Source of the DNA: Gigaspora rosea
Taxonomy: Eukaryota; Glomeromycota; Glomeromycetes; Diversisporales; Gigasporaceae
Reading direction: 5' to 3'
DNA length: 64,000 nucleotides
Assembly (NCBI GenBank): GCA_003550325.1
Contig: QKWP01001215.1
Span: forward strand, 1 to 64,000
This document shows positions 33,386-45,390 of the stretch, piece after piece. A program made the position numbers and the translations under genes. Every line of letters starts with the position of its first letter. The first letter of the stretch is position 1. The notes beneath the pieces are model-generated. The model saw only the letters and a program-made list of their open reading frames with translations, was not told the origin of the DNA and did no database searches.

Positions 33386-35639
33386 GTAAATTGTTAAGAC
33401 AGAGTTAGTTTGTATTGGAATTATTATAATTTTTAATATGAATTACCATAAAAATTTTTTATAGAATTTGCTACTTCACAATACACAAATTTGGCTTAGT
33501 TTGCATTAGAATTATCTTAATTTCTATTATGATTTACTGTAAAAAATTGTTACTGACCTTACTCACTATTCAAGAGACACATTGTATATAATTAAGGTTT
33601 AGTTAGTTATATAAAATGTTCTGATATAGAACTTACTTGCTATTCCATTAATACAATATGTGGTTGAGTTAGATTGCATTAGAATTATTATGCTTTTTTT
33701 TACTCACTATTCCAGTGACACACAATAAGTAGTTAATGCTGAGATGATTTGTATTAGAATTATTAAGATTTCTAGCATGAATTATTGTAAATTCTATTAT
33801 AGAACTTGTTATTCTAATAATGTAAAGTATGTAGTTGAGTTAGTTTGTATTAAAATTATCATGATTTCTATTGTTACAGAACTTACTCACTATTTTGATA
33901 ACATACTGTATGTGGTTAAGGTTGTATTAGTTGCATTGGAATCATTATGATTTACTTTATGAGCTGCTGTAAAAAATTCTGGTATAGAACTTACTCACTA
34001 TTTTAGTGATATTCATTAGTCACTATAAAAATATTGTTACAGAATTTACTCTCTTTTCTGGTAACACACAATATGTTAAGGTTGGCAAAAGAATTATCAT
34101 TACTTTTATTATAAGTTACTGTAAAAAAATGTTGTTACAGACTTCTGGTGACACATAGTATGAGGTTAGTTAGTTTGTATCAAAATTATTATGAATTTTA
34201 CTATAAAAAAATTGTTACAGAGCTTACTCACTATTCTGATGATTTACACAGTATGTGGTTAACATTTAGATGGTTTGTATTGGAATAGTATTGGAATTAT
34301 TGTGATTTTTATCATGAGTTGCTGTAAAACAGTTTGCCACTACAGAATTGCTATTCTGATGACATGTAGTTTGCATCAGAGACTATCATGATTTCTATCA
34401 TAATGTATGGTGCTATAAAACTCTGTTACATAACTTACTCGCTATTTTGGCAGTACGCTGTATCAGCTAAGGTTGTATTAATTTCTTTTGGAATTATTGT
34501 GATTTTTATTGTGAGTACTGTAAAAAATTCTGTTACAGATCTTACTCACTATCTGCGTAATACAGTTATAGTTAGTTAAATCTGTGTTGAAGATGATCAA
34601 TGCTAGAAGTAAAGATTATGTAGTATTTACATAGTTAAATGCAAGAAGAATGTGGCAGTGCTGAATTTGTGAGTTGGTGAATGACAAAATAATCAGGATG
34701 TTTGTCGAATAAAGAAATGATCCACAAAGGAATCAACAGATAAAGAAAGGATCAATGGGTTGATGAGTCGATGGATACACTCCTTGTTGGAATTTAGTTA
34801 TTGTGGCATTTTTAATTATTTTTTAGTTTTATCACATATTCTAGCTATTATCTAAAGAAAATTCTCAAGAACGGTAGGCTGTACATGACAATAAGCGATA
34901 TACGGGAACACCTTATCCATTTAATTATTGCTTCTATTGACGATCTTTCAAGTTTTCAACAATCCTTATTAATGTTAATCGAACTGATCAAAAAAAAAGG
35001 ACGATTGTGCCTTTCGAACTAATCACATGAACAAATAGATACTAAATACGATAGTTGACGCTCTGATCTACAGGATGGTGACGAAAAGATCAACTGGTTG
35101 GTAATTGGAGAGAGTGCTAAAAGATGAAATGATCTATGGGTTGATGAGTCGAACTGAAAAATTGTAGTATTAGATGTATATTGTGACACAATGATGAAAT
35201 GGTTACGTTGTTTTCTGTTAATTGTTATTGCATGTAGTGTTAGTAGTTGGTATCAAAATATCGACTAACTAAGTCGATAGTATAAAATTCGGCTTAGCCG
35301 GCTTAGGCGACTAAGTAGTAATCATATATATACAGTAAAAAATAAAATTTTATATTTAAAAATTTTTTTATTAACAACATATATTTTATTTTTAATAAAA
35401 AAAATTATATAAATCTAAGTTGTATATTCTAAAATTTAAAAGTTTAGGAGAGAAAAGAATTTTCAAAACCCTATTGTCCTTGCGTAGTAGCCATTAATCA
35501 ACTCCAAAATGAGTTTGACATAAATAGTAGTAGTATCAGTGGCTACTGATGATCTGAAAATCAAAACTATTCGAAGGTTTTATTCAAATACTGCTTAGTC
35601 AAATCAAACACAGAACTTATAATTTAGTTTTTTTTATAA

Positions 35640-37868
35640 TCCGGCATAAACATTTATTACTAACGAGTTTTCTTTTAAAAATAATAAATCGTGAACCATG
35701 TTAGTGCTTAAATGATTGCGTTTATTAGTTAAAACGTTTCCTGCATCAGAAAAAAGTCCTGCAGGAACTGAGGTTGCTAGTATTCCAAGAAAAATTTGTG
35801 CCTGTTTAGCAAGAAGTGGCAAGGTATTTCGGTGCTCTTTCCACTATATTAACAGATTATTATTTTTATATAGAGGATCTGTAAGTTCATATTTGGGTAT
35901 TGGTAGAATGGACAGATATATTTGCAATTCAATATCAAGCGATGAAGGGGTTGATTCTACTTCTTCTTCAAAAAATGAGGACATATCAGAAGCTTTTATC
36001 GAATTACTTGTAACTGAATCTTTATGTGATTCATGTATAGAGAGGTTTACTCTTCTTTTTAATTCATTAATCACATTATCATGTTTGTTAGGTGGTGCAT
36101 TCGATAATGATTTAAAACAGGGATCTAACAATATAGCAAGCCACCCAACTATATTAGGATCTTCCCAATATCTTTGCATCGAGTTATGAAGAGAGTTATG
36201 TGTATCAATAACAAATGGGTCCATAAGTTGACTTTCAATTTGATCTAAATATCTAAAAAGATGTTGTATTGTTGGATATATCATTCCTAGCATTGGGTAT
36301 TGGCTACCACCCATGTAAACAGATGCATGTACAAAAGGATTTAGTAATTTACATAATTCATCTAGTCCTTGCCAATCATCATCTAAAATCATTTTTTCTT
36401 TTAAAGAATTTCTATTGTTACGAACTACTCTTTCAGGATCTTTTATTAAATTATTAGCTAATACTATAATTGCTTCTTGAAGATCTACAAGCCTTTTAAG
36501 AAAAATATAAGTAGAGTTCTAGTAGGTAATAGTATCACTTAAAATTGGCTCCAATATTGTAGCCGATTGATTTGTTAAACTAAATTGGTATTTTTATTAT
36601 TATTTATTTTACTCTGAATTTTACGGAAACGTGATCGATACTTATCACGATTAACCAAAAAATTATTCATTATTTTAGCTTTTTCAATTAGGGTAATGCT
36701 TTCCTTCAAACCATTAGAAATTGCAAGATGAATCGAATGTGCTGCACACTCCAAATGAGTAGTTTTGAGTTGCCTAACCACTTTCACCATTGACGTTGCA
36801 TTGTCAGTTGTTACTGCAACTAATTTATCGAGTATGTACCAATTAGTAAGAACTTTATGCAAAAAATCTTCAATGCGATCTCCTGTATGAGGGTATTCAA
36901 AATACTAAATAGTAAGTAAGGCTTGATACATCGTAAAATTTTCTGCAAGCCAATAAGCAGTTATACAGAAATAGGGGGTATGATTATGAGTCCAGAGGTC
37001 AGTTGTAATACAAACAGATATCATTGTTTGATCTATTAGTTTTTTTAAATTTAACCGTGTATATAGTACTGATTCTATGATTTTATTTTTAATAGTATTT
37101 GTGCATGGAAGTTTAATTGTGGATTTATTTCTTGACAAAAATCTTTGAACCAGTTATTATTAACAGAATCTAAAGGCATCATTGCCTCAACTAACCAAGC
37201 CACCAAACAGTAAGTAATATAATTTTGTTGTTTATCAGGAAGGAGTCGAGTGCATTCAGTATTTTTTTTAAATAATGATGTAATTGTTGTTTGAGTTTTT
37301 GTCGTACTAAATAGTGAAGTTATGGATGCATTTAGATTTTAGCCTTTAAAAATTCTATGTATGTATGTAAATATGCAGCAATATTGGTAACTGAGGTACT
37401 AGATTCGAAAGTAGTGTGCATTTTTTAATAGTACCATTTCCAATATCTTCTTCAACTAGATAGTGCTTGCATTTAGTAACTTTGTTATATTCTGTATAAT
37501 TCTATACCTAGCTTCTTATACCAGGTCATTTCTTTTTCTATAGCTGGGTATAGAATTTTTTCTTTTTTTGATAAATCTGATACAGGAGTAGAACAAGATG
37601 CTAAATTATTATTACTTCATATTTTAGGGTCTTCAGAATCTCCAGGGGTTTCATAGTCTATAGAATCATCGAGGTCTTCAGGATTTTCAAAGTTTTTGGA
37701 GTCTTTAGGGTATTCAATGTCTTCAGGATTTTCAATGCCTTTAGGATTTTCAGAATCCTCAAATTCTTCAAGATTCTCAGGGCTTTCATAGCTGTCAAAA
37801 TGTTCTGGATTTTCGTAATCTTCATGGTTAGAATTTAGTTTATTTGCTGAAAAATTGCCTTGTTCCAT
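35640..37868 (-). pseudogene. hAT transposase, degraded
   Basis: The protein would cut and join DNA at the element ends. Reading the minus strand: an acidic Asn/Pro/Glu/Asp repeat region (37868-37617), a weak BED-finger-like Cys pair near 37470-37420, and LVAWLVEAMMPLDSVNN near 37200. ITTDLWT follows near 37000 (first catalytic Asp context), then TTDNATSM near 36800, CAAHSIHLA near 36745, and LLDPCFK near 36120. The C-terminal dimerisation part ends LATSVPAGLFSDAGNVL with TNKRNHLS near 35760. Several frameshifts and stops divide it (about 37500, 37340, 37140, 36905, 36575, 36400, 35840). The SER-type motif that should carry the catalytic Glu reads PAGLFS, so that residue is lost. It is dead as a source of transposase, although the ends remain recognisable. 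Confidence 0.9.
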
Positions 37869-38629
37869 TACTGAAAAAGTTTTTTATTATTAAATGTATA
37901 TTTATTTGATGACGAATTTATTCTTGATTTTATATAAAAATTTTACAAGGATTTTGTACATTACAATAGTATACTATATTTTTTGTTTGATTCATATACT
38001 AAGATTAAATTTTTATTTTTTTATACTCGTAGCATAATCTTATCGAAAGTAGTGTTTATTGTACTAATAACTATTGTTTCAGTTCTATTTAAAAAATTAT
38101 AGCGATGTAAATGGGCAATAGAATGGTGGTAAGTATTTTAGCTATTATATTACATATATTTCATAAATTGCATTTTATTTGGGTTAGTGTCTTCTGTTAT
38201 ATGACTTTGGTTTCTTGATTAAATAATAATTATGATTAAACTTCGATATATGAATTTAAGAATTTGCCCTTGAAGTCCTATAATAGTAAACATGATCCAC
38301 TTTACCTAATTCATATTTGGCCTAGTTTTAAATTTAATTATAAATAAAAGCAATCATTCATATACATTTATTATGTTTTGGATTTAACTTTGTTTCATAT
38401 TTATATAATAGAGGGTTTCAAATTAAAATTATAGCATCATATTTATTTTTCTGATTTATAGTTCAATATAGAAAAAAATGCTATTTTAAAACTCTACTAA
38501 TATTTGAAATAAGCCATTTGCTCGTTAATTCTGAACTTCTATTTAATAAATATGGTAATTTTTAAATGAAACTCCTCGAATTGAGGTATGCATTTATTGA
38601 TAAATTTTATATACTTAAGGCTGAGCTTA
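37869..38629. other. hAT interior upstream of the transposase remnant, no gene
   Basis: A+T-rich, without open frames of note. As the 5' region of the minus-strand transposase it presumably held its promoter, but no motif can be pointed to. Confidence 0.4.
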
Positions 38630-38631
38630 TA

Positions 38632-38973
38632 TGGAGTGCTCCGTATTAAAAGGGCCCATTTTTACAATTTTTTGAAAAATGAGTTTTTATTAAATTCATG
38701 TAAATTTTGACATAATTGATATTTTTCAATTATTAATAAAAGTTGATTTGCATAATAAAAAATCAAGATAATTTAAAAAGAAAAATTACATGAGGCTGCG
38801 TAGAGCCAACACGTCACGAGATTATCCGATAGTCACCTGCCTTCTTTAACCAATCAAAATCGTGAAATTTAATTAATCCCGAATCAGTCCGAAAATCAAA
38901 ACAAATGGTTAAACTCAATTATCTCAAAATGAGATAAATGTAAAAATGTGACCTTTTAATACGGAGCACTCCA
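38632..38973. mobile_element. 342-bp TA-flanked MITE inside the hAT element
   Basis: Ends TGGAGTGCTCCGTATTAAAA and, reversed, TGGAGTGCTCCGTATTAAAA are identical over 22 bp and similar over 34. TA lies at 38630-38631 and 38974-38975. There is no coding capacity. Near-identical ends suggest a younger insertion than the hAT host. Confidence 0.88.
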
Positions 38974-39669
38974 TATGTGCATTTCGAAAGAATTTATATA
39001 TGCATTTTATTAATCTGTATTATTAACTGAAACTGTAAATCGCACTAAAGACCAATATCGAGGATTATTAATGAAATGCATGTAGCCAACTGTTTTATAG
39101 ATTAATAAAAAAAACTGCTAGGTAAATTCTTTATTGTAATCAGTATTTTTTATTTTTTTTATGATTATTGGTTTCTTACTAATATAAAAATGAAACGATT
39201 GCTTAATTCAGAGCACTATATACTATAAATAAGCATCTAACTTAACATATTTAGTATAGTATAAAATTGCAAAATAAATTTTGAGCTGATAAATTTATAG
39301 AAAGTTGACTAAGCTGATCTTTGAACAAAATAATTGACTTAGCTGACTAAGTTGACTAAGTCGACTAATGTGCTATCGACTACAAATACTAATTGCATGA
39401 TAAAATATAACAGTACGGTCACGTTTTACGTAAATGATTAATGTATGGGTTTGACTTTGCATGTGTTGCTTGAACAGATTTTTACAACTCTTTTTTTAAT
39501 AAATGGTAATGATTTTCATTTGTTCATTTTAAGAACAATTTATTAGTCTTTGATTAAATATCTGCATCAGTATGATATTTCTTGAATTTTACGTATGTGT
39601 ATATTACGATTGATGTAAAGAAATGGCATTGACATTTATAATTGATTGCTGTATTTGGTTTGTGTATTT

Positions 39670-40215
39670 ATTATTGCTCGTCTCGTCGTGTGCCCCTTCC
39701 TCGCACACAACAGTTGTAACCAACACTTCCTATAGTCACGTCCTCTTCCTGTATCTAATCACGTAATTTAGTATAGAATGGGGTCGCAGAACAAGCTGCA
39801 GGATGTCACGTGAGCAGAACTTTTCGAGCATCATGGTCTTTCTTTTTCCTTCTTCTTACTTCTTTTTTCCCTAAGCCCAATGACTTGTCCCTCTTTCTCA
39901 CCCTTTCTTTCTTCTTTCCTTTCGGGAGTGGTAGTGTGAATGCTGGACACAATGTCAAGCAGAAAACTCAAAAAACAAAGGATATCAATACAGATCATCA
40001 GGTTACTCAAATACTATTTCGTCATACCTGATCTGCAGTCACATGAAGGGTCCGGTGACTCGCAATAATGTCCCGCCTTGTGACTTTGTTTACAAGTGGA
40101 TCATTATTATTGCTCGTCTCGTCGTGTGCCCTTTCCTCATACACAACAGTCGTGACCAACCTTTCCTATAGTCACATCCTCTTCCTGTATTTAATATGTA
40201 ATTCAGTATGGAATT
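39670..40215 (+). repeat. ~110-bp direct repeats 436 bp apart
   Basis: Copies at 39670-39782 and 40106-40215 share TATTGCTCGTCTCGTCGTGT, GCC..TTCCTC, and ACTTCCTATAGTCACGTCCT, CTTCCTGTAT. They could be ends of a short retroelement-like unit, but no primer-binding site or polypurine tract is seen. Confidence 0.6.
39941..40101 (+). repeat. Dispersed ~155-bp repeat, copy 1 (copy 2 at 48971-49121)
   Basis: Both copies contain GTCAAGCAGAAAACTCAA or GTCGAGCAGAAAACTCAA, then CAGATCATCAGGTTACTCAA, CTGATCTGCAGTCAC and CTCGCAATAATGTCCCGCCT. Similarity is high compared with other repeats here, which suggests recent activity of a family I cannot name. Confidence 0.7.
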
Positions 40216-40375
40216 ATTGACAAGGATCGTGACTCTTAGATACAAGGAACGGTTCATATCTATACACAATTCAACTACCCTTTAACCTCTATCATGTGAC
40301 ATCCTGCCAAACATCCTTATCTCTTCTAACCCTTTAACCTAGCTTAATCTGAGCTCAGTATTGGGAGTATGCACC

Positions 40376-41000
40376 AGTCTTATCTAAATGTATGAATCTG
40401 CGCGCTCATTCTTCCCTCTTTTTTTTCTAACAATACACTATACTATATATTTATATGCCATTTCCTCCAACTTTAATTTGATAATGGTATGGGGTGTACA
40501 TGCTTGCCCCACTTATATGCATGCATATTTGTATGCCATGCTTATACCCTTACAAGAACTTGCGCCCCGTCTTCTTTCCTTTTTTTTTTTTGCTATCAAT
40601 ACTCTGTACCGTAAACTTCTATACCCTAATTTAAAAGCAGTATAGGATATCTACACTTGCCTTACTCATAAACGCATATGATTAGTGATTATTTTTCACT
40701 GTGCACAATGTGCGCAGCACACAAAAACAGAAATTTGTGCACATCTTTTTTCAATAGATATGCGAATGCTGCACAGAAATAATTGTTATTTTATAAGTAG
40801 TGTGCACAGTTGCAAGCATTTTTTAGTATTTGCCACACAGAAAAGTTTATGAATTGTGCGGTATCCGCACAGTAAATTTTAATTGAAAAATTAACACTGC
40901 ATACGATCATACCCATTCGCATACTTTATTTGTACTCTACACGAAACATGTGCATTCGTTCTCTTCTCTCTCTCTTTCTTTTTTTTTTTTCGAACAACAA
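40376..41000 (+). repeat. Copies of a ~150-bp minisatellite with a T-run
   Basis: Units pair a GTGCATTCGTTC-like motif with a run of 8-12 T, then TAACAATACACTATAC, CCATTTC and TTTAATTTGA.AATGGTAT. Copies are near 40385, 40560 (T-run) and 40950. The rest (40690-40870) is a cluster of GTGCACA and GCGCAGCACAC motifs. The same minisatellite recurs at 43410-43620 and 45590-46080. Confidence 0.6.
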
Positions 41001-41690
41001 TGTATCAGGACTCCGAAGAACTCTGATATAACTCAGATCCAGACTCAAAATTTTAATATAACTTTATACACTTAATTTTATTAAAAGCTTTATACAAAAT
41101 TATCATATAAGTTCAAATTTTACTATAAATTATACAATTTCAGATTTGAGTTTTATCAGGAAAGTTTTTTTTAGTGCAGATCTGTGCAAATTTCTAAAAA
41201 AAACAATTATTAAAAATTAATGCAGATCTGCGACCCTGCCAGTGATCGTTGAAGAAATTTTTTTTCATTTTCTGCCAGATTTAATTTTCTGTACAAATTT
41301 TTAATCAATAATCTGCAGATTGTATAAAGCAAATAATAATGCTAATTTTTTATATATTAAAAGAATATATTCAAATATTCATATATTTTAATAATGTAAT
41401 TTATTACAAATACATATAATATTGATCAATTATAAATTTCACAAAAATAATAAAAAATAATATATTTTTATTAAAAAAAAAATAATAATAATATATTTTT
41501 ATTAATAAAAAAAAAACAAAAAACTACAAAACATATTACAAGAAACATCACAAAAACGCCTTAGAAACAACACACAAACACCATAAAGACACCACACAAA
41601 CACCACATAATGCCATAAAGACTACACTGCACAAATGCTATAAAGAAACCACTACACCAACCACGAACGTTAAACAGTATGCCTCTCAAA
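41001..41690. other. Gene-free stretch
   Basis: Contains two GCAGATCTGTGC/GCAGATCTGCGA motifs near 41177 and 41222, A+T-rich sequence, and an AC-rich tract at 41530-41650 (CACACAAACACCA-like units). No gene is seen. Confidence 0.4.
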
Positions 41691-42718
41691 TTCAGCAAAT
41701 TCAACACCAACAACGAGCATATCTAGTGATGTAAGATGCAACAGCCGCCTACCTTGAGCCTGAAAGAATTAGTATAACACAAACAAGATACTGAAAGAAA
41801 AAAAAAATTTGAATGCATAACTGTACCCGCCAATACCAATGGCAAAAAAAACTTCAGGCATCACCCCTCCACAGCGACGAAATAGCCTCGACACCAGCGA
41901 GGAAAGAACACTAGCGTCGAAAGAACACCAGCGTCGAAAGAATACCAATGACGAAAGAATACCAACGATGAAAGAGCACCAGCGACGAAAAAATTCCAGA
42001 TGCTGTACAAGTAAAGAAAGAATGCTAAAATGTATGACACTGTGCCACCAATTTCATATTCCCGGTCAAAGTATAATCTACAAGAGAAAAGGTTAGTCAA
42101 CAAGAGAAGATTAAAGAATAAAAGCAAGAAAGAAACAAGATCTTTCCCTTATACTACTCTTCGAAAACTCCAATCTCAGCGAAATGAATCATTACTTCCC
42201 CAATACCAAATTGCAAATTCCCAAGCCCGGCGCGATCACATGTTCCTGATCGAAGTAACGAAGGAAGGAAAAAACTGAAAAAAGATTGAAATATAGTGTT
42301 AGTAGGAAAAAAAATTATGATAAAAAAAAAAGTTTTATACTTATCTTGATTATCTTGTATAACTGGTGATATAAAAATCGTTGTAATGGTAATATCCGCT
42401 TTAAAAATAAATTAAATAAATTTTAACAAAAAAAAATTAAATTATATAATAATTAAAAAAACAATAAATTATAATTAAAAAAACAATAAATTATAAAAAA
42501 AAAATTATAAATAAAAAAAATAAATTATACTTAATAAATAAAAAATAAATAAATTATACTTAATAAATAAAAAATAATTTAAATAAATAATTTAAATAAA
42601 AAAAAACCGTTTAAAAAAACATTTAAAAAAAAAAATTAGAAAAAAACTGTTAAAAATAAAGAAGAAAAAAAAAATAAAATAAAAAAGAAAAGTAATAAAA
42701 AAACGATAAAAAAAAAAA

Positions 42719-42779
42719 NNNNNNNNNNNNNNNNNNNNNNNNNNNNNNNNNNNNNNNNNNNNNNNNNNNNNNNNNNNNN
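42719..42779. other. Assembly gap (61 N) in A-rich DNA
   Basis: Flanked on both sides by A-runs, so the gap probably reflects failure to assemble low-complexity sequence. Confidence 0.98.
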
Positions 42780-42976
42780 AAAAAAAAAAAATTTGAAAAA
42801 AAACAATAAAAAAAAAAAATAGAAAAAAATAAAAAACAAAAATAGAAAAAAATAAAAAAAAATCGAAAAAAAAAATAAAATAAAATAAAAATTCAAAAAA
42901 AAACAATAAAAAAAATCAAAAAAAAAGATAAAAAAAAACAAAAAAAAAAGAGCTGTTAGAAGTAAAAAAAACCCCT

Positions 42977-43012
<36 letters not shown>
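42977..43012. repeat. (AAT)n microsatellite
   Basis: About twelve uninterrupted AAT units. Confidence 0.95.
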
Positions 43013-43015
<3 letters not shown>

Positions 43016-43199
43016 GGCGTATAAAAGAAAAATAGAAAAATAATAATACAAAAAAAAAACGTTAATATAAAAAAATATCATTTAATAAAAAAATATCATT
43101 AATTACAGAATAAAAAAACGTGCTTTGTTTATTTATTTATTACTGGTAGTTTGTTTTGTTTATTTATTTTCTCCTTGTGTTCTTACCGGCAGTTGTATG

Positions 43200-43862
43200 C
43201 TGTATAAATGCCATATACGTAAATGCATACAGTAGTATCATTATACAAATAAAGATCTAACTTGTTATAAAAATTGTCTTTGTTATACAAATAAACATCT
43301 GACTTTTTGAAAAATTACCAGTTGGTTATACAAATCTAAACATATGACATATCGAAAAATTATATAATAAGTCTATACAAAATCAGATCTCAGTATTATA
43401 TATATTTTTCGGGGTCCTAATGTACCTATTTCATATATTTAAATACCAATATCCTTTAATTCCAAGAGCAGTATAGGGTATATACCCACCTTAACTATAC
43501 ACACATGAACTATACTTGCATTCGTTCGTTTATTCTTCTTCTTTTTTTTTTATTTTTCTCTAACGGTACTTGTGCTCTATACTCATATTATTACCTTTAT
43601 GCTCTATATACCGGTATACCATTTCCTTTTATTTTTCGCCTGATTTCATATTCAACACTCTCTTTATTAGAGATTATAAAGATACATAATGGGAGTAGTG
43701 CTCCATTCCATCACTTTTCTTTTCTACTTTTACATACTGTGCTTATAACAACTCTATGTTTACTGTGCTCATAACAACTCTATATACGCGTGATATGTCA
43801 CGTGATAAAGCATAATTGAAGATCACTAACGCTAAGGTATAGCGCCTCTCTTTTTTTTTCTA
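43200..43862 (+). repeat. Minisatellite copy and flanking gene-free DNA
   Basis: Bases 43440-43620 contain one unit of the T-run minisatellite (GCATTCGTTCG, then a T-run, TAACGGTACTTGTGCTCTAT). The open frame at 43505-43774 covers it and has no independent support. Confidence 0.5.
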
Positions 43863-45390
43863 ATAGCGAGTCCAAGCCCATGCTTATGGTGCGGCATATT
43901 TAACTCATTACGTACAACATCCATTTTATAACAATGAGTTTGAGTCCCGGCACATTCAACTCGTATACATGACAACATCAACGAGTTTGAGCCTATGCTA
44001 TAGTGCAGCTCATTCAGCTTGGTTCACATGACAGCATCACAAGTTTGAGCCCACGCTATGGTGCGGCACATTCAACTCGGTTCATATGACAACATCAACG
44101 AGTTTGAGCCCAGCCAACTCGGTTCACATGATTCAACTCGTTATACATGACAACAGGCAGTGCACTAGATGAGCCCATGCTTATGGTGTGACATATTTAA
44201 CTAATTACATACTATATCAATTTTATAGCAATGAGTTTGAGCCCCACTATGGTGTGGCACATTCAACTTGTACACATGACAACATCAATGAGTTCGAGCC
44301 CCACTATGGTGGGCCACATTCATCTCAGTTCACATGACAATATCACGAGCTTGAGCCCATGCTATGGTGCAGCATATTCAACTCGGTTCACATGACAACA
44401 TTAATGAGTTTGAGCCTATGCTATGGTGCAGCACATTCAACTCAGTTTACATTATTCAACTCGTTACACCTGACAACAGGCATGGCACTAGATGAGTCTA
44501 TGCTTATGGTGCGGTATGTTTAACTCATTACATACATCAATTTTATAACAACGAGTTCGAGCCCATACTATGGTGTGGCGTATTTAACTCATACACATGA
44601 CAACATCAACGAGTTCAGGCCCACACTATGGTGCGGTGCATTCAATTCAGTTCACATGACAATATCATGAGTTTGAATCCATGCTATGGTGTGGCATATT
44701 CAACTCAGTTCATATGATTCAACTTGTTATACATGACAACAGGTAGGGTACTTGATGGCCCATGTAGCATATTTAACTGATTATATACAACATAGATTTT
44801 ATAGCAACGAGTTCGAGCTCACACTATAGTGCTGCGTATTCAACTCGTACACATGACAACATCAACGAGTTCGAGCCCCCACTATAGTGCGATGCATTTA
44901 GCTCAGTGCATATTACAACATCACGAGCTTGAGCCCATGCTATGGTGTGCACATTCAACTCAGTTCACATGACAATATCAACGAGTTGAGCCCACACTAT
45001 TGTGCGGCACATTCAACTCAGTTTACATGATTCAACTTGTTACACATAACAACAAGCAGGGCACTAGATGAGCCCATGCTTATGGTGCAACATATTTAAC
45101 TAATTACATACACATTAATTTTATAACATGTAGTTCGAGCCCACACTATGGTGCAGCACATTCAACTCGCACAAATGACAACATCAACGAGTTCGAGCCC
45201 ATGCTATGGTGCGGTACATTCAACTCAGTTCACATGACTATATCATGAGTTTGAGCCCACACTATAGTGCGGCATATTCAACTCAGTTCACATGACAATA
45301 TCAACGAGTTTGAACCCACGCTATGGTGCGGCACCTTCAACTCAGTTCACATGATTCAATTTGTTACACATGACAACAGGCAGGGCACAA
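43863..45390 (+). repeat. Higher-order satellite, ~57-bp monomers in five ~305-bp blocks
   Basis: Monomers read ACGAGTTTGAGCCCATGCTA, TGGTGCGGCACATTCAACTC and GGTTCACATGACAACATCA. A distinct monomer (GATGAGCCCATGCTTATGGT, then GCATATTTAACTCATTACAT) marks the start of each block near 43868, 44168, 44489, 44752 and 45066. GACAACAGGCAGGGCACTAG marks block ends. So there are two levels of tandem repetition. The GAGTTCGAGCCC core of each monomer resembles a tRNA T-arm or RNA polymerase III B box. Confidence 0.85.

Larger units (their letters stand above)
29745..34600 (-). repeat. Satellite array 2, ~109-bp satellite in reverse orientation
   Basis: Units appear as CTATTCTGGTGATACACAGT, ATGTGGTTAAGGTTGAGTTA, GTTTGCATTGGAATTATCAT, GATTTCTATTATAAGTTACT and GTAAAAAATTCTGTTACAGA, the reverse complement of array 1. 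Copies are degenerate. Interruptions include the elements at 31320-31651 and 31842-31993 and unrelated sequence at 32120-32310 and 33235-33385. Confidence 0.85.
29693..35226 (-). mobile_element. Helitron-like unit 2, inverted relative to unit 1
   Basis: On the minus strand the order is a flank block (35190-34590), the ~109-bp satellite, then the hairpin/CTAG end. This is the same order as unit 1. The flank block shares ATCTTTCAAGTTTTCAA, TATTAATGTTAATCGAACT, GATGATCAATGCTAGAA and GTGGCAGTGCT with 2320-2660. The unit probably continues past the hAT insertion to at least 39545. No Rep/helicase frame is seen. Confidence 0.5.
35227..39399 (-). mobile_element. Complete hAT element with 8-bp target duplication
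   Basis: ATTGCATG at 35227-35234 is repeated exactly at 39392-39399. Between them, 35235-39391 (4157 bp) begins TAGTGTTAGTAGT and ends, reversed, TAGTATTTGTAGT. Subterminal regions on both sides carry clusters of GACTAAGTCGACTAAG-like repeats, probable transposase-binding sites. The 8-bp duplication, short terminal repeats and minus-strand transposase together define hAT. It sits in the flank of Helitron-like unit 2 and is itself interrupted by a MITE at 38632. Confidence 0.92.
41690..43200. repeat. Dispersed A-rich unit with minisatellite, copy 1 (relative at 58430-59945)
   Basis: Both units have a minisatellite of about 18 bp, a long tract of A-runs broken by TAAAT, and a final CGTGCTTT..TTTATTTATTT stretch. 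Here the minisatellite is 41890-41998 (GAAAGAACACCAGCGTC-like, with CGACGAAAG). The open frames over it (plus-strand Arg/Lys/Glu-rich, minus-strand Phe-rich) are read as artefacts. Confidence 0.5.

Noticed and set aside
41861..42278. Frames on both strands around the 42-kb minisatellite, including a hydrophobic minus-strand one with a plausible splice acceptor
   Set aside because: They are dominated by translation of the GAAAGAACACCAGCG units; no start, splice chain or family could be supported.
43863..45390. A CRISPR-like array of short regularly spaced repeats
   Set aside because: There are no unique spacers of constant length; the whole monomer repeats, in a eukaryotic context, so it is an ordinary tandem satellite.
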